Positions 1 through 10,609 of a stretch of 64,000 bases of DNA are shown piece after piece. The notes beneath the pieces were generated by a model, which saw nothing but the letters and a program-made list of their open reading frames with translations, ran no database searches and had not been told where the DNA came from. A program made the position numbers and the translations under genes. Every line of letters starts with the position of its first letter. Positions within the stretch are counted from its first letter, which is position 1. Origin of the DNA: Pseudomonas batumici (GTDB lineage: Bacteria > Pseudomonadota > Gammaproteobacteria > Pseudomonadales > Pseudomonadaceae). Location: assembly GCF_000820515.1 (NCBI RefSeq), contig NZ_JXDG01000003.1, positions 1 to 64,000 of the forward strand. The letters are read 5' to 3'.

Positions 1-7
1 CCCCCCT

Positions 8-37
8 TGTGGCGAGCGGGCTTGCCCGCTCGCCACA
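8..37. repeat. REP-type hairpin downstream of cusA
   Basis: A perfect 13-bp inverted repeat (TGTGGCGAGCGGG / CCCGCTCGCCACA) with a CTTG loop lies just past the cusA stop codon. The GCGAGCGGGCTTGCCCGCTCGC core is a common extragenic palindrome in fluorescent pseudomonads. There is no T-tract, so it is called a REP element rather than an intrinsic terminator, although it could stabilise the mRNA 3' end. Confidence 0.75.
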
Positions 38-45
38 GATCTGAT

Positions 46-3000
46 TTACCGCCGACGCTTCATCAACCAGTAGGCCGCCGGCAGCACCAGCATCGACAAC
101 AACGGCGCGGTGATCATGCCACCGACCATCGGCGCGGCGATCCGCTTCATCACTTCGGAACCGGTGCCGCTGCCCCAGAGAATCGGCAGCAGGCCGGCGA
201 TGATCACCGCCACCGTCATCACCTTGGGCCGGACCCGCAAGACCGCGCCCTCGCCTATCGCTTCAAGCAAATCGCGGTCCTCCTCGCTTCCTGCGTCTTG
301 GCGCGCCGTCCAGGCGTTCTTCAGATAGAGCAGCATGATCACGCCGAACTCCGCCGACACCCCGGCCAGTGCGATAAAGCCCACCCCCGTGGCCACCGAC
401 AGGTTGAAGTCCAGCAGGTAGAGCAACCAGACGCCGCCGGACAGCGCGAAAGGCAGGGTCAGCATGATCAGTCCCGCTTCGCTGAAACGCCCGAAGGTGA
501 GGTAGAGCAGCACGAAAATGATCAGCAGGGTGGCCGGCACCACCCACATCAGCCGGGCATTGGCCCGCTCCAGGAACTCGTACTGCCCGGAGTAGGAGAC
601 GGTCATCCCGGCCTTGAGCTTCACCTGCCGGGCCACCTGTTGCTGCAGGTCCCTGGCGGTCGAGGCCAGGTCGCGCCCGCGGACATCCACATAGACCCAG
701 CCCGACAGGCGGCCGTTCTCGCTGCGCAGCATCGGCGGCCCCGCGCTCACGCCGATATCCGCCACCGCGCCGAGGGTGATCTGTTGCCCGCTGGCGGTGA
801 GCATCGGCAAGCGCTGCAAGGCCTGCGGGCTGTCCCGCCATTCCCGCGGGTAACGCAGGTTGATGGGATAACGGGCCACGCCCTCGACCGTCTCCCCCAC
901 CGTGCTGCCGCCCACCGCACCGGACACCACCGCTTGCACATCGGCAATGCTCAACCCATAGCGGGCCGCAGCGAGGCGGTTGATCCGGATATCCAGGTAG
1001 CTGCCCCCGGTCAAGCGCTCCGCCAGGGCAGAACTCACACCCGGAACCTGCTTGGCGACAGCTTCGACCTGGTGGGCGACCTCATCGATGTCGGCCAGGG
1101 ATGTACCGGCCACCTTGACCCCGATCGGACTCTTGATGCCCGTGGCGAGCATATCGATGCGGTTGCGGATCGGCGGGACCCAGAGGTTCGACAACCCCGG
1201 CACCTTGACCGCCTGGTCCAGCGCCTCGATCAGTTTCTCCGGGGTCATGCCGGCGCGCCATTGCTCACGGGGCTTGAACTTGATGGTGGTTTCGAACATC
1301 TCCAGGGGCGCCGGATCGGTGGCGCTTTCCGCCCGGCCGGATTTACCGAAGACGTGCTCGACTTCCGGCACCGTGCGGATCATCCGGTTGGTCTGTTGCA
1401 ACAGCTCGCCGGCCTTGCTGGCCGGTAGCCCCGGCAGCGCCGACGGCATGTACAGCAGGTCGCCTTCATCCAGCGCCGGCATGAACTCGCCCCCCAACCG
1501 GGTCAAGGGCCAGAGGCTGGAAAGGAAGATCAGCAGCGCCAGCATCAAGGTCAGTTTCGGCCATTTCAGCACCGCCTCCAGCAGGGGGCGATAGGCCGCG
1601 ATCAGCCAGCGATTGAGCGGGTTCTGCTGCTCGCCGGGAATATGACCGCGAATCCAGTAACCCATGAGCACCGGCACCAGGGTCACCGACAGCCCCGCCG
1701 CCGCCGCCATCGAATAGGACTTGGTAAACGCCAGCGGGCCGAACAGCCGCCCCTCCTGGGCCTCCAGCGTGAATACCGGGAGGAACGACAGGGTGATGAT
1801 CAGCAGGCTGAAAAACAGCGCCGGCCCGACCTCCGCCGCCGCATCGCCGATCACCCGCCAATGGGTCTCGCCTTGCAGCTTCTGGCCGGGATGGCGCAGT
1901 TGCCAGGCCTCGATATGCTTGTGGGCGTTCTCGATCATCACCACCGCCGCATCGACCATCGCCCCGATGGCAATGGCGATACCGCCCAGGGACATGATGT
2001 TGGCGTTGACGCCCTCGATGCGCATCACGATAAAGGCCATCAGCACCCCCAGCGGCAGGGTGATGATCGCCACCAGGGACGAGCGCCAGTGCCAGAGGAA
2101 CAGCAGGCACACCAGCGCCACCACGCCGAACTCCTCCAGCAATTTGAAGCTCAGGTTGTGCACGGCCCGGTCGATCAGTTGCGAACGGTCGTAGGTGGTG
2201 ACCAGTTCGACCCCGGGCGGCAAGCTGCTGCGCAAGCTGTCGAGACGTGCTTTCACCGCCTGCAGGGTTTCATCGGCGTTCTTGCCGGAGCGCAGGATCA
2301 CCACGCCGCCGACCGTCTCGCCCTGGCCGTCCAGCTCGGCAAGGCCACGACGCATCTCCGGGCCGATCTGGATCGTCGCCACCTGGCCGAGCAGGACCGG
2401 CACACCTTGCGCCGAGGTTTTCAACGGGATATTGCGAAAGTCCTCAAGCGTCTTCAGGTAGCCCGAGGCCCGCACCATGTATTCGCGCTCGGCCAGTTCC
2501 AGCACCGAGCCGCCCGCCTCCTGATTGGCGCTCTTCAGCGCGTCGCTGACCTGTTGCTGGGTAATGCCGTAGGCCACCATTTTCTGCGGGTCGAGCAGCA
2601 CCTGGTACTCCTTGACCATGCCGCCGATGGTGGCGACTTCGGCGACATTGGGCACGGTCTTGAGCTCGTACTTGAGGAACCAGTCCTGAATCCCGCGCAA
2701 CTGCGCCAGGTCATGCTGGCCGCTGCGGTCCACCAGGGCGTATTGATAGATCCAGCCGACGCCGGTGGCATCCGGGCCGAGGCTGCTGGTGACGCCCTGG
2801 GGCAAACGGCCCTGGGCCTGGTTGAGGTATTCCAGCACCCGCGAACGGGCCCAGTACAGGTCGGTGCCGTCCTCGAAAATCACGTAGACGAAGGAGTCGC
2901 CGAAGAACGAGTAACCGCGCACGGTCTTCGCCCCGGGGACCGACAGCAAGGTGCTGGCCAGCGGATAGGTGATCTGGTTTTCGACGATCTGCGGCGCCTG

Positions 3001-3165
3001 CCCGGGAAAGCTGGTGCGAACGATCACCTGGGTGTCGGACAGGTCCGGCAGTGCATCGAGCGGTGTATTGCGCACCGACCAGATGCCCCAGGCGACGATA
3101 AACAGGGTGGCCAGCAGGATCAGGAAACGATTGCCGATGGACCAGTGGATCAGGCGCTTGATCAT
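46..3165 (-). CDS. cusA: CusA-type copper/silver RND efflux pump, inner-membrane subunit
   Basis: The 1039-residue protein has the standard length of heavy-metal RND pumps. The N-terminus is a membrane helix ([15 protein letters not shown]), followed by a large periplasmic domain. The proton-relay helix near residue 400 carries [15 protein letters not shown], the signature of the CusA/SilA branch. Methionines expected to ligate Cu(I)/Ag(I) are visible in [11 protein letters not shown] and [14 protein letters not shown]. It is the last gene of a cusCBA operon and its start overlaps the end of cusB by 4 nt (ATGA), implying translational coupling. The pump would use the proton gradient to drive export through CusB and CusC. 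Metal specificity is inferred from motifs; a Zn/Co/Cd (CzcA) role is less likely. Confidence 0.93.
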   Translation of the reverse strand: MIKRLIHWSIGNRFLILLATLFIVAWGIWSVRNTPLDALPDLSDTQVIVRTSFPGQAPQIVENQITYPLASTLLSVPGAKTVRGYSFFGDSFVYVIFEDGTDLYWARSRVLEYLNQAQGRLPQGVTSSLGPDATGVGWIYQYALVDRSGQHDLAQLRGIQDWFLKYELKTVPNVAEVATIGGMVKEYQVLLDPQKMVAYGITQQQVSDALKSANQEAGGSVLELAEREYMVRASGYLKTLEDFRNIPLKTSAQGVPVLLGQVATIQIGPEMRRGLAELDGQGETVGGVVILRSGKNADETLQAVKARLDSLRSSLPPGVELVTTYDRSQLIDRAVHNLSFKLLEEFGVVALVCLLFLWHWRSSLVAIITLPLGVLMAFIVMRIEGVNANIMSLGGIAIAIGAMVDAAVVMIENAHKHIEAWQLRHPGQKLQGETHWRVIGDAAAEVGPALFFSLLIITLSFLPVFTLEAQEGRLFGPLAFTKSYSMAAAAGLSVTLVPVLMGYWIRGHIPGEQQNPLNRWLIAAYRPLLEAVLKWPKLTLMLALLIFLSSLWPLTRLGGEFMPALDEGDLLYMPSALPGLPASKAGELLQQTNRMIRTVPEVEHVFGKSGRAESATDPAPLEMFETTIKFKPREQWRAGMTPEKLIEALDQAVKVPGLSNLWVPPIRNRIDMLATGIKSPIGVKVAGTSLADIDEVAHQVEAVAKQVPGVSSALAERLTGGSYLDIRINRLAAARYGLSIADVQAVVSGAVGGSTVGETVEGVARYPINLRYPREWRDSPQALQRLPMLTASGQQITLGAVADIGVSAGPPMLRSENGRLSGWVYVDVRGRDLASTARDLQQQVARQVKLKAGMTVSYSGQYEFLERANARLMWVVPATLLIIFVLLYLTFGRFSEAGLIMLTLPFALSGGVWLLYLLDFNLSVATGVGFIALAGVSAEFGVIMLLYLKNAWTARQDAGSEEDRDLLEAIGEGAVLRVRPKVMTVAVIIAGLLPILWGSGTGSEVMKRIAAPMVGGMITAPLLSMLVLPAAYWLMKRRR

Positions 3166-4385
3166 TTCATGCCCTCCATCGGCTCATCCCTTGGGGCGAT
3201 GCCTTGCAGGCTGGCCTCCGAATCGAGCAGGAACTGTCCGGACGTCACCACTTTCTGGCCCTCGCTCAGCCCTTCGAGCACTTCGATACGCCCGGCGGAC
3301 TCGCGCCCGATGCGAATCTCCCTGGGCTGATAACGGCCCTCGTCCTGCGCCAGCATCACCAGGGTACGTTTGCCGGTGCGGATCACCGCTTCGCTGGGCA
3401 CCAGCAGGCTCGGGGTCGGATCGGGATCGGCGAGGCGCACGCTGGCGAACATGCCCGGACGCAGCTTGCCGTCAGGGTTGGGCAACTGGCTGCGTACCGT
3501 CAGGGTACGGTTCTGCGGATCGACGCTGGGCAATACCGCCACCACCCGCCCGGCCAATGTCTGTCCGGGATAGGCGGACAAGGCGACGGACACCGGGGCG
3601 CCTACCTGGACGGAGGCTGCCTGCGCCTCGGGGATCGCGCTGTCGAGCCAGACACTGCCCAGGCCGTTGATCCGCGCCAGGCTCATCCCGGCGGACACGC
3701 TCATCCCGGCACGCACGTCCAGGCTTTGCAGTTCGCCGGCAATCGGCGTGGACAGGGTCAGCACAGGACGCACCTGGCGGGTCTTCGCCACCTGGGCGAT
3801 CACCGCCTCGGGCATGCCGAGCAATCGCAGGCGTTGGCGCGAGGCCTGGATCAAGCGGCTGTCGCCACTGGCAAGTACCGCGACGAACTCCAGTTGCGCG
3901 GCCGACCACTCGGGTATCAACAGATCCACCAGGGGCGCGCCGGCCGGCAGCACATCACCGGGGGCACGGTCGTAGACGCGCTCGACGAACCCCGCCGCAC
4001 GGGCTTGCAGGTTGGCGATGTCACGCTGGTTGTAGCCCAGCGAACCGACGGCCTCCAGCCCGCCGGGCAGGCGTTCACGCACCACCGAAGCCGTGCGCAT
4101 GCCGAGGTTCTGGGCCAGTTGCGGCGACACACTGACGGACGCTGTGTCCTCGGCGCCATCGGCATACTTGGGCACCAGTTGCATGTCCATGAACGGCGAC
4201 TTGCCCGGCGCGTTGAAATGCTGGGTCGGGTACATCGGATCGAACCAGTACAGCGCCGGGCGCTCCCGCTTGGCGGCATCGGCCGTAGCAGACATCGCGG
4301 TCCCGTCGTGGCCGAGCCGGTAGCCCCCGGCAACCCCCAGTCCCGCCAGCGCGAGGGTCAACAAGGCGTAAGCGAACGTCTTCAT
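3162..4385 (-). CDS. cusB: CusB-type periplasmic adaptor of metal RND efflux
   Basis: This 407-residue membrane-fusion protein starts with an uncleaved or cleaved export signal ([19 protein letters not shown]). Residues about 46-74 form the short heavy-metal-binding module typical of CusB-like adaptors (YWFDPMYP...[10 protein letters not shown]), with methionines suited to Cu(I)/Ag(I). A barrel-sandwich/lipoyl region (about 120-240) and a C-terminal membrane-proximal domain with [11 protein letters not shown] follow. It overlaps both neighbours by 4 nt, so the three pump subunits are probably made in fixed ratio. No cusF-like chaperone gene is visible in the window; the small protein at 5749-6090 may take part of that role (inference). 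Confidence 0.9.
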   Translation of the reverse strand: MKTFAYALLTLALAGLGVAGGYRLGHDGTAMSATADAAKRERPALYWFDPMYPTQHFNAPGKSPFMDMQLVPKYADGAEDTASVSVSPQLAQNLGMRTASVVRERLPGGLEAVGSLGYNQRDIANLQARAAGFVERVYDRAPGDVLPAGAPLVDLLIPEWSAAQLEFVAVLASGDSRLIQASRQRLRLLGMPEAVIAQVAKTRQVRPVLTLSTPIAGELQSLDVRAGMSVSAGMSLARINGLGSVWLDSAIPEAQAASVQVGAPVSVALSAYPGQTLAGRVVAVLPSVDPQNRTLTVRSQLPNPDGKLRPGMFASVRLADPDPTPSLLVPSEAVIRTGKRTLVMLAQDEGRYQPREIRIGRESAGRIEVLEGLSEGQKVVTSGQFLLDSEASLQGIAPRDEPMEGMK

Positions 4386-5647
4386 TTGAGGCCCTCCACA
4401 TAGGCGTAATACAGGCTGGCGGACAGCTGGTTGAATTGACTCTGTTGGGTGATGGTGCGCAACCGGGCCTCAATCAGTTCGCGGCGGGCAGCGATGACTT
4501 CGTTCAGCGGGAGCTTGCCGGCCTTGTAGGACGCCAGCGAAAGTTCGGCGCGGCGCTCGGCCAGGGGAATCGACGACTGTTGCGAACGCTCCAGGGCTTT
4601 CTTCAAGCGCTCGAGTTCGGCCAGGCCGCTTTCCAGCTCGGCCTTGTGCTCACGCAGCATGGCTTCCTGTTCGGCTTCCCGTTGCTCGACCGCATGCTGC
4701 CGGGCATTGATCCGCGGCCCCTGTCGGGAACCGCTGAACAGCGGCAGGTCGAAGGTGAATTGCAGCGACGCCATGTCGCCGCCGAACTGCCGGTCACGGT
4801 GGCCGTAGACCAGTTCGACGCCCCAGTCGGGTTTCTTCTGCGCGATGGCATCGGCCAGCTCGGCGTTGGCTTCGCTGACCCGGGCGGTGGCGGCCTGCAG
4901 GTCCGGATGCCGCCCCAGGGTGTGCTGGGTATGCGGCAGGATCGGGCCCCAGGTCGGCGGCCCGTCGGCCAGGGGCTGGTCGGCATCGGCGCCGATCCAG
5001 CGGCGCAGCTTGGCCCGGGCCATGGCGATATTCTGCAGCAGTTCGTCACGCCGGTCGGCCAGCGCCAGGGCTTCCTGGTCGGCCTGGAGCAGATCGCCCG
5101 CCTGCGCGGTGCCGGCGGCGATACGCGACGGGGTGGTGCTGCGCAACAGCGCGACCTGGTGATCCAGTTGATCGAAGTTTTTCACGCTGAGTTCGGCGTA
5201 ATACACATTCAGCCAGGCCAGCGCGGTTTGCCGCTTGACCTCCAGCAGCGAAGCCCGGCGCTCGGCTTCGGCAACGTCCACGCTCGCCAGCGCCAGTTGC
5301 TTGCGGGCCAGGCGCTTGTCGCTGTTGGGCACGTCCTGGCGCAGGCCGATCTGGCGCTCGGTCATGGAGTCGCCGTTGAAGGAATAACGCCCGGAGCCCT
5401 GGATGGGCAGGTCCTGGATCCCCAGCATCAGCTTGGGGTCGGGCAACGCATCGGCAGGACCGACCGAGGACTGTGCCGACTCGACCTGCGCCAGGCGCGC
5501 CAGGTTTTCGGGGGCGGTGTTTTCGGCCAGCTGCTGGGCCCGCTCGAAACTCAGCGGCTCGGCCCGGATAGCCACCAGAGGGCTGGCGCCCAGGACAACA
5601 GCGATCACACCGGCCAATACGCGGTGTGGGGGAAGGAAAGCGAACAT
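4382..5647 (-). CDS. cusC: CusC-type outer-membrane efflux channel (TolC family)
   Basis: An outer-membrane factor of about 421 residues that completes the tripartite pump. It has a signal peptide (VLAGVIAVVLGASPLVAIRA) and two repeats of long amphipathic, glutamine/alanine/arginine-rich helices typical of the TolC fold. The reading frame is open further upstream, but the ATG at 5647 is chosen because GGAGA lies about 7 nt before it and the signal peptide then sits at the N-terminus. There is no obvious lipobox, unlike E. coli CusC. It is the first pump gene in the operon and overlaps cusB by 4 nt. Confidence 0.88.
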   Translation of the reverse strand: MFAFLPPHRVLAGVIAVVLGASPLVAIRAEPLSFERAQQLAENTAPENLARLAQVESAQSSVGPADALPDPKLMLGIQDLPIQGSGRYSFNGDSMTERQIGLRQDVPNSDKRLARKQLALASVDVAEAERRASLLEVKRQTALAWLNVYYAELSVKNFDQLDHQVALLRSTTPSRIAAGTAQAGDLLQADQEALALADRRDELLQNIAMARAKLRRWIGADADQPLADGPPTWGPILPHTQHTLGRHPDLQAATARVSEANAELADAIAQKKPDWGVELVYGHRDRQFGGDMASLQFTFDLPLFSGSRQGPRINARQHAVEQREAEQEAMLREHKAELESGLAELERLKKALERSQQSSIPLAERRAELSLASYKAGKLPLNEVIAARRELIEARLRTITQQSQFNQLSASLYYAYVEGLK

Positions 5648-5748
5648 GCTTTCGTCTCCAATGCAGGATCGACGCGCCCGCTGCAAATAGCGGTCGCGAT
5701 GGCCCCTACGCCGTTTTTCAGCGGCGTGCGGGGGTTCGGATCAGGGCA

Positions 5749-6090
5749 TCAGACGTAACGCGGAGGGCGCCAGAAAGTAGCCGGCTCGGGCTGGAGCACG
5801 GCGGGCGGTTGCAGGGTGAGCGGAAGAGGCGCAAGCGGAGTGAAGCTCTTGATCGTCAGGACCTGGAGCAGCCCACCGATCTTGCACTCCTCCCCCGACT
5901 TGCAGGACGACTTGGAGACAGCACCGTGCTCCATGTCATTGCAGCAGGGGGAGTGGGTCATTTTCGACCCGGTGTGGTTCATCGACGGCATCGGACAAGG
6001 TTCGGCAAAAGACGCGGCCGCGGCCATGCTGCCGAAGATCGGCAGCATCAGGCTGAGCACCAGGGTCAAGATCAGCTGAAACCTGAACAT
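5749..6090 (-). CDS. Small exported Cys/Met/His-rich protein, probably copper-related
   Basis: This protein of about 113 residues begins with a clear signal peptide (LILTLVLSLMLPIFGSMAAAA). A metal-ligand-rich stretch follows: CPMPSMNH, KMTHSPCCNDMEH, CKSGEECK. The C-terminus is proline-rich and ends WRPPRYV. It precedes cusCBA in the same orientation about 100 nt upstream and is probably co-transcribed or co-regulated. The size, signal and ligand-rich segment recall the CopL/DUF2946-type small proteins found near copper operons, but the match is only by pattern. An in-frame TTG at 6102 is an alternative start; neither has a convincing ribosome-binding site. Confidence 0.6.
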   Translation of the reverse strand: MFRFQLILTLVLSLMLPIFGSMAAAASFAEPCPMPSMNHTGSKMTHSPCCNDMEHGAVSKSSCKSGEECKIGGLLQVLTIKSFTPLAPLPLTLQPPAVLQPEPATFWRPPRYV

Positions 6091-6187
6091 CGAATACGCC
6101 AATGAAAGGGATTGCGCTAAAGGATAGGTTACTTAAGCGTCGACAGGTTAAGTGAATATTAATCTTCGTGGGAGCCTTGCCCACCCG

Positions 6188-6610
6188 TCATTCCGAAACC
6201 GCCTGCAACACCCACCCACCCTCTTGCTCCACGATCAGGCCGCAGGCCAGCAGCAGCGGACGCAACCGAACGTGCAACTCGGGCTTGACGAACTCATGCA
6301 CCCTGGACAGCTCCAACGCACCGGGAATCTCCAGCTCGCTTTTGAAGTACGACAACCAGGCCTTCTTCAGCGCCAGGAGGACCTCGCTTGGGCTGGTCCG
6401 GGCGAACTGGCGGTTGACCCGCTTGCCCAGCTCGAACGTGTGCTGGAAGGCATAGCCGGTTTCGACGCCCGCCGCTTCCACGCAACGCAGGCATTTGCAG
6501 GCCCCGTCGGCAAACGCCTGGAGCAGAAAGGCGTTGAAGTCCGTCACCGGCTTGAGGGAGAGCCGCTTGTCGGTCTGAAACAAATCGTCCTGCTGTGCCA
6601 TTTCCGCCAT
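6188..6610 (-). CDS. Hypothetical protein
   Basis: A predicted 140-residue cytoplasmic protein with no signal peptide or membrane segment. The ATG at 6610 is preferred because AAGGAAGG lies upstream at normal spacing; a longer in-frame form reaching 6706 lacks such a site. A CKCLRCVE segment near residue 55 could bind metal or form a redox pair. The C-terminal half is leucine-rich and probably helical. Orientation matches the copper operon, but there is a gap of about 100 nt to the small exported protein and no evidence links the two. Family not recognised. Confidence 0.65.
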   Translation of the reverse strand: MAEMAQQDDLFQTDKRLSLKPVTDFNAFLLQAFADGACKCLRCVEAAGVETGYAFQHTFELGKRVNRQFARTSPSEVLLALKKAWLSYFKSELEIPGALELSRVHEFVKPELHVRLRPLLLACGLIVEQEGGWVLQAVSE

Positions 6611-6921
6611 CGTGCCCTTCCTTAACAATAGGTTGCGACTGCCCGCAACCTTTTGGAGTCCCGGGTAAAAAGCCGCGAAGTTAATCCCTTGATTCCCCGA
6701 TGTCAAAGCAGCGGGTCACTCGCCCTTGTTGCCGACGAACAGACCTTGCTCCCCCGATAACGCCGACTATGCTCCCCCAGACGTAGCGCTGCACGGCCTC
6801 GATCCCCATTGACCAGCTCCCGGATCCTGACGTACGGGCCGCGCCACGCCGACTAGCAGGAAGCTATACCAGCCGATGACGCATACGCGTCCGTCGCGCG
6901 GTCTTCCCCAGGGAGGGAGCC
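6611..6921. other. Intergenic region without recognised features
   Basis: A gap of about 310 bp between divergently oriented genes. It must hold the promoters of the minus-strand gene ending at 6188 and the plus-strand gene starting at 6922. No convincing -35/-10 pair, repeat, RNA gene or terminator was recognised. Confidence 0.5.
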
Positions 6922-7665
6922 ATGTCCGCCTCTGAACGGTACCTGATCGGCATTCCGGTCTACGACGGTGTCGACCTGCTCGACCTGTCCGCGCCCTACG
7001 AACTGTTCAACTGGATGGCGCAGCTCGAACCAGACCTCAACCCCCAGGCACCGACCCGGGAAGTCCGCGTGATCTCGCTCGACGGGCCCTCGGTGAAAAC
7101 CCGTGACGGGCTGCCCCTGGGTGGCAATTTTCCACTGTTCAGCGACCACACCGATCCGATCGACCTGCTCTGGGTGCCCGGTGGCGACCCGCGTGCACTG
7201 CAGCGCCTGATGCTCGACGACACGCGCATGGACTGGCTGCGGCAGCAAGGCGAGGCCGCGCACTTCGCCGTATCGGTCTGCGAAGGCGCGCTGCTGTCCG
7301 CCGCGGCCGGCTTGCTCGACGGTTACCGGGCCACGACGCACTGGGCCTTCCTGGCCTGCCTGAAATTGTTTCCGCAGATCGAGGTGGTGCCCGGCTATCC
7401 GCGTTTTGAAATCGACCGGCAACGCATCACCGGTGGCGGCATTTCGTCGGGCCTGGATGAGGCCCTGAAAATCATCGAGCTGTTATCCAGCCGGATCGTC
7501 GCCGAAACGGTGCAACTGACGATCCAGTACAACCCCCGTCCCCCCGTCAGCAGCGGTGACCCTTCGGTGGCCCGGCCACCGGTCTACAACCCCGGCGACG
7601 GTAGTACCTGCAGCTTTCCCGGCATGGCCGGGACCATCGCGCAAGTGCTCGAACGCAAGGCATGA
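6922..7665 (+). CDS. DJ-1/PfpI-family protein, isonitrile hydratase-like
   Basis: A 247-residue class I glutamine-amidotransferase-like protein. The nucleophile elbow is visible as VSVCEGALLSAAAGLLDG, and YRATTHW follows as in isonitrile hydratases (InhA) and related DJ-1 enzymes. An early acidic motif (VYDGVDLLDLSAPYELF) supplies the residues that pair with the cysteine. The start follows a strong AGGGAGGG ribosome-binding site. The C-terminal 45 residues (PRPPVSSGDPS...) are longer than in minimal DJ-1 proteins. A small gene follows 57 nt downstream in the same direction. Substrate cannot be assigned from sequence; isonitrile hydration, glyoxalase-III-like activity or a chaperone role are all possible. 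Confidence 0.82.
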   Translation: MSASERYLIGIPVYDGVDLLDLSAPYELFNWMAQLEPDLNPQAPTREVRVISLDGPSVKTRDGLPLGGNFPLFSDHTDPIDLLWVPGGDPRALQRLMLDDTRMDWLRQQGEAAHFAVSVCEGALLSAAAGLLDGYRATTHWAFLACLKLFPQIEVVPGYPRFEIDRQRITGGGISSGLDEALKIIELLSSRIVAETVQLTIQYNPRPPVSSGDPSVARPPVYNPGDGSTCSFPGMAGTIAQVLERKA

Positions 7666-7722
7666 CGCACACGCGGCACACCCACCCAGTCACTGGACAA
7701 CACGGATAAGGAATCACCCATC

Positions 7723-8148
7723 ATGCGCAATCCCTTTGCCGGCAAATGGACCTATAGAAGCTTTCTCAACGACCCGGCGCTGACCGACGGCGATCCGACG
7801 AAACTGGCGGCGCTGCTGTTCGCCGAAGGCGTGTGGCAAGTAGAGAACACCGCCGATCGGGAATTCATCGGCGAACTGAGCTTCGGCCCGAACGCAGTCA
7901 TGGACCTGAAAGGCGTCATCACCCCCGCATACGGCAGCTTCGCGGCCCACGTGCACATCGTCGGCAGCGGTCGCCCCGGCACCTCGACACAGGACTACTT
8001 CTACGACTATGACGGCTCACTGACCGAACATTGGCCCAACGGCGTGAACCAGGTGGCAGCCATCACCGGCTCGGTGATCCGGGTCAAACCCCACAACGGC
8101 AAACCGGCCGGACTGGTCGCGTCCTTCATCGCGGTCAAGGCCGGCTAG
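7723..8148 (+). CDS. Hypothetical protein, possibly beta-barrel fold
   Basis: A 141-residue soluble protein starting MRNPFAGKWTYRSF. The alternating hydrophobic/polar pattern with many G, T and aromatic residues (GVWQVENT, GELSFG, GVITPAYG, DYFYDYDG) suggests a mostly beta structure, perhaps a small barrel. No catalytic motif is evident. It lies 57 nt behind the DJ-1-family gene and probably shares its transcript, so it may act in the same minor pathway (inference). Family not recognised. Confidence 0.68.
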   Translation: MRNPFAGKWTYRSFLNDPALTDGDPTKLAALLFAEGVWQVENTADREFIGELSFGPNAVMDLKGVITPAYGSFAAHVHIVGSGRPGTSTQDYFYDYDGSLTEHWPNGVNQVAAITGSVIRVKPHNGKPAGLVASFIAVKAG

Positions 8149-8200
8149 GCGGGACCCGGCCCGCCGCGCCAACCCGCGTCGGACCGGATCCCCAGGCGTC

Positions 8201-9079
8201 TCAGCGCTCTTCGCGGACCACACCGCACTCCTCGAGCAAGCGCACAAACATGCACAGGCTCTGCGACACCGTGCCCCGTCGCCACACCAGCCAGGTGCGC
8301 AAGTAGCGCATGGACTCGGTCAATGGCCAGACACTCACGGTGCTGCAGCCGGGCATGCTCTCGAGCATGCTGCGGGGCATCAGCGCCAGGCCGGCGCCGG
8401 CGCTCACGCAAGCGAGCATGCCGTGATAGGACTCCATCTCGTGGATCTTGCCGGGCACCGCGCCGTCCCTGCTGAACCAGCTTTCGAAGTGGTGCCGATA
8501 GGAACAGTTGGCGCGAAACGCATAAATGCTCTCGCCGTTGACGGCTTGTGCACGCTGGATGGGCGCATGCTGGAGCGGCGCGATCAGCACCATCTCTTCC
8601 TCGAACGCCGGTACCCCCTCCAGTGCCGGATGCAGCACCGGCCCGTCGACAAACGCGGCGGCCAGGCGGCCGGACAGCACGCCATCGATCATGGTCCCGG
8701 ACGGCCCCGTGGACAGGTCCAGCTCGACCTTGGCGTAGCGCTGGTTATACGCCGCCAGCAGTTGCGGAATACGCACCGCCGCCGTGCTCTCCAGCGAGCC
8801 CAGGGCAAACGCGCCCTGCGGTTCTTCACCGGCCACGGTGGCCCGCGCCTCCTGGACCAGGTCGAGGATGCGCCGGGCATAGTCGAGGAAACTCCAGCCC
8901 GCCGGTGACAACCGCAGGCGACTTTTCTCGCGGATAAACAGATCCACCCCCAGATCCAGCTCCAACTGCTTGATCCGCGTGGTCAGGTTCGACGGCACCC
9001 GATGGATGTGCTGGGCGGCCGCACTGATGCTGCCGTGCTCGGCAACGGCCTTGAAGATCTCCAACTGGACCAGATCCAA
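8201..9079 (-). CDS. ptrR: LysR-family regulator, PtrR/YneJ-like
   Basis: A LysR regulator of about 292 residues with the N-terminal winged helix ([20 protein letters not shown], then [13 protein letters not shown]) and a C-terminal effector-binding domain. It is divergent from an aldehyde dehydrogenase resembling Sad, the arrangement seen for PtrR (YneJ) and Sad (YneI) in E. coli, which supports the name. The TTG at 9079 is favoured because GGAG lies 6 nt upstream; an in-frame TTG at 9091 is possible but has no such site. It probably controls the dehydrogenase from the roughly 100-bp intergenic region. The inducer is not predictable from sequence. Confidence 0.8.
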   Translation of the reverse strand: MDLVQLEIFKAVAEHGSISAAAQHIHRVPSNLTTRIKQLELDLGVDLFIREKSRLRLSPAGWSFLDYARRILDLVQEARATVAGEEPQGAFALGSLESTAAVRIPQLLAAYNQRYAKVELDLSTGPSGTMIDGVLSGRLAAAFVDGPVLHPALEGVPAFEEEMVLIAPLQHAPIQRAQAVNGESIYAFRANCSYRHHFESWFSRDGAVPGKIHEMESYHGMLACVSAGAGLALMPRSMLESMPGCSTVSVWPLTESMRYLRTWLVWRRGTVSQSLCMFVRLLEECGVVREER

Positions 9080-9180
9080 GTCATTCTCCAATCGTGAACG
9101 ATAGGCTCACTATTATTCAGTTTCCAGAAAAGCAATGCCACCGTAATCTGAGGCCGTTCCCACCCCAGCAGGACGGTGCC

Positions 9181-10572
9181 ATGTCTTCGATTTCCAGCCT
9201 CACCCATGCCCTGTCGATCAACCCCGCCAACGGCGAACAGGTCGGCCACTACCCTTTCGAGTCCGCAGCGGCCCTGGATGCCGCCCTGGCCCGTGCCGCG
9301 GCCGGGTTCTCGCGCTGGCGGCGCACAGCGCTGGAGCAACGCTCGCAGTTGCTGATCGCCCTGGCCCAGGCCCTGCGCGACAACGCCACGGCGATGGCCG
9401 AGATGATCACCCTGGAGATGGGCAAGCCTGTCACCCAGGCCCGAGGGGAAATCGAGAAGTGTGCGCAACTCTGCCTGTGGTACGCCGAACACGGCCCCGC
9501 CATGCTCAGCGCCGAACCGACCCAGGTGGAAGGCGGCAAGGCGCGCATCGAGTATCGCCCGCTGGGTCCGATCCTCGCCGTGATGCCGTGGAACTTTCCG
9601 ATCTGGCAAGTGCTGCGCGGCGCGGTGCCGACGCTGCTGGCCGGTAACACCTTCGTGCTCAAGCATGCGCCCAACGTCATGGGCAGCGCTTACCTGCTGC
9701 TGGACGCCTTCAAGCGCGCCGATTTCCCCGAAGGCGTCTTCGAAGTCATCAATGTCACGCCGGATGGTGTCTCCCGGGCCATTGCCGATCCGCGCATCGC
9801 CGCGGTCACCCTCACCGGCAGCGTGCGAGCCGGCATGGCCATCGGCGCGCAGGCCGGTGCGGCGCTGAAGAAGTGTGTATTGGAGCTGGGCGGCTCGGAC
9901 CCCTTTATCGTACTCAACGATGCCGACCTCGACGAAGCGGTCAAGGCCGCCGTGATCGGCCGCTACCAGAACACCGGGCAAGTCTGCGCGGCCGCCAAGC
10001 GCCTGATCGTCGAGCAAGGCGTCGTCGAAGCCTTCACCCACAAGTTCGTCGAAGCCACCCGCCGGTTGGTGGTCGGCGAGCCGATGTCCGCCGACACCTA
10101 TATCGGTCCCATGGCCCGCTTCGATCTGCGTGACGAACTGGATCAACAGGTTCAGGACACCTTGGCACAAGGTGCGACGTTGTTGCTCGGCGGTAAAAAG
10201 GTCGAAGGCTCCGGCAACTTCTACGAGCCCACGGTATTGGCCGATGTCACCGACCAGATGACCTCGTTCAAGCAGGAATTGTTCGGCCCGGTGGCGTCCA
10301 TCATCACCGCACGGGATGCCGAGCATGCACTGGCGCTGGCCAATGACAGCGAGTTCGGGCTCACCGCAACCGTTTACACGGCCGATCTGGAGCTGGCCCG
10401 CCAGCTGGCCGACGAACTGGAAACCGGCGGCGTGTTCATCAATGGCTATAGCGCCAGCGACCCGCGCGTCAGCTTCGGCGGCGTGAAGAAAAGCGGTTTC
10501 GGGCGTGAACTGTCGCACTTCGGGGTACGCGAATTCTGCAACGCCCAGACGGTGTGGCTGGATCGTCGCTGA
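9181..10572 (+). CDS. sad: NAD(P)-dependent succinate-semialdehyde dehydrogenase (Sad type)
   Basis: A 463-residue aldehyde dehydrogenase, the length of E. coli Sad. The glutamate general base lies in LELGGSDPFIVL and the catalytic cysteine in QNTGQVCAAAKRL. The cofactor segment MPWNFPIWQVLRGAVPTL and the C-terminal GGVKKSGFGREL are intact. The ATG at 9181 has AGGAC upstream; the frame is open to 9094, but that extension reaches into the regulator's promoter region and lacks family similarity. Likely role: oxidation of succinate semialdehyde from GABA or related amines to succinate. Other small aldehydes could be substrates. Confidence 0.87.
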   Translation: MSSISSLTHALSINPANGEQVGHYPFESAAALDAALARAAAGFSRWRRTALEQRSQLLIALAQALRDNATAMAEMITLEMGKPVTQARGEIEKCAQLCLWYAEHGPAMLSAEPTQVEGGKARIEYRPLGPILAVMPWNFPIWQVLRGAVPTLLAGNTFVLKHAPNVMGSAYLLLDAFKRADFPEGVFEVINVTPDGVSRAIADPRIAAVTLTGSVRAGMAIGAQAGAALKKCVLELGGSDPFIVLNDADLDEAVKAAVIGRYQNTGQVCAAAKRLIVEQGVVEAFTHKFVEATRRLVVGEPMSADTYIGPMARFDLRDELDQQVQDTLAQGATLLLGGKKVEGSGNFYEPTVLADVTDQMTSFKQELFGPVASIITARDAEHALALANDSEFGLTATVYTADLELARQLADELETGGVFINGYSASDPRVSFGGVKKSGFGRELSHFGVREFCNAQTVWLDRR

Positions 10573-10609
10573 GGCGATCACGCAGCCTGGGGGCCAGGAG
10601 CCACCGGGC

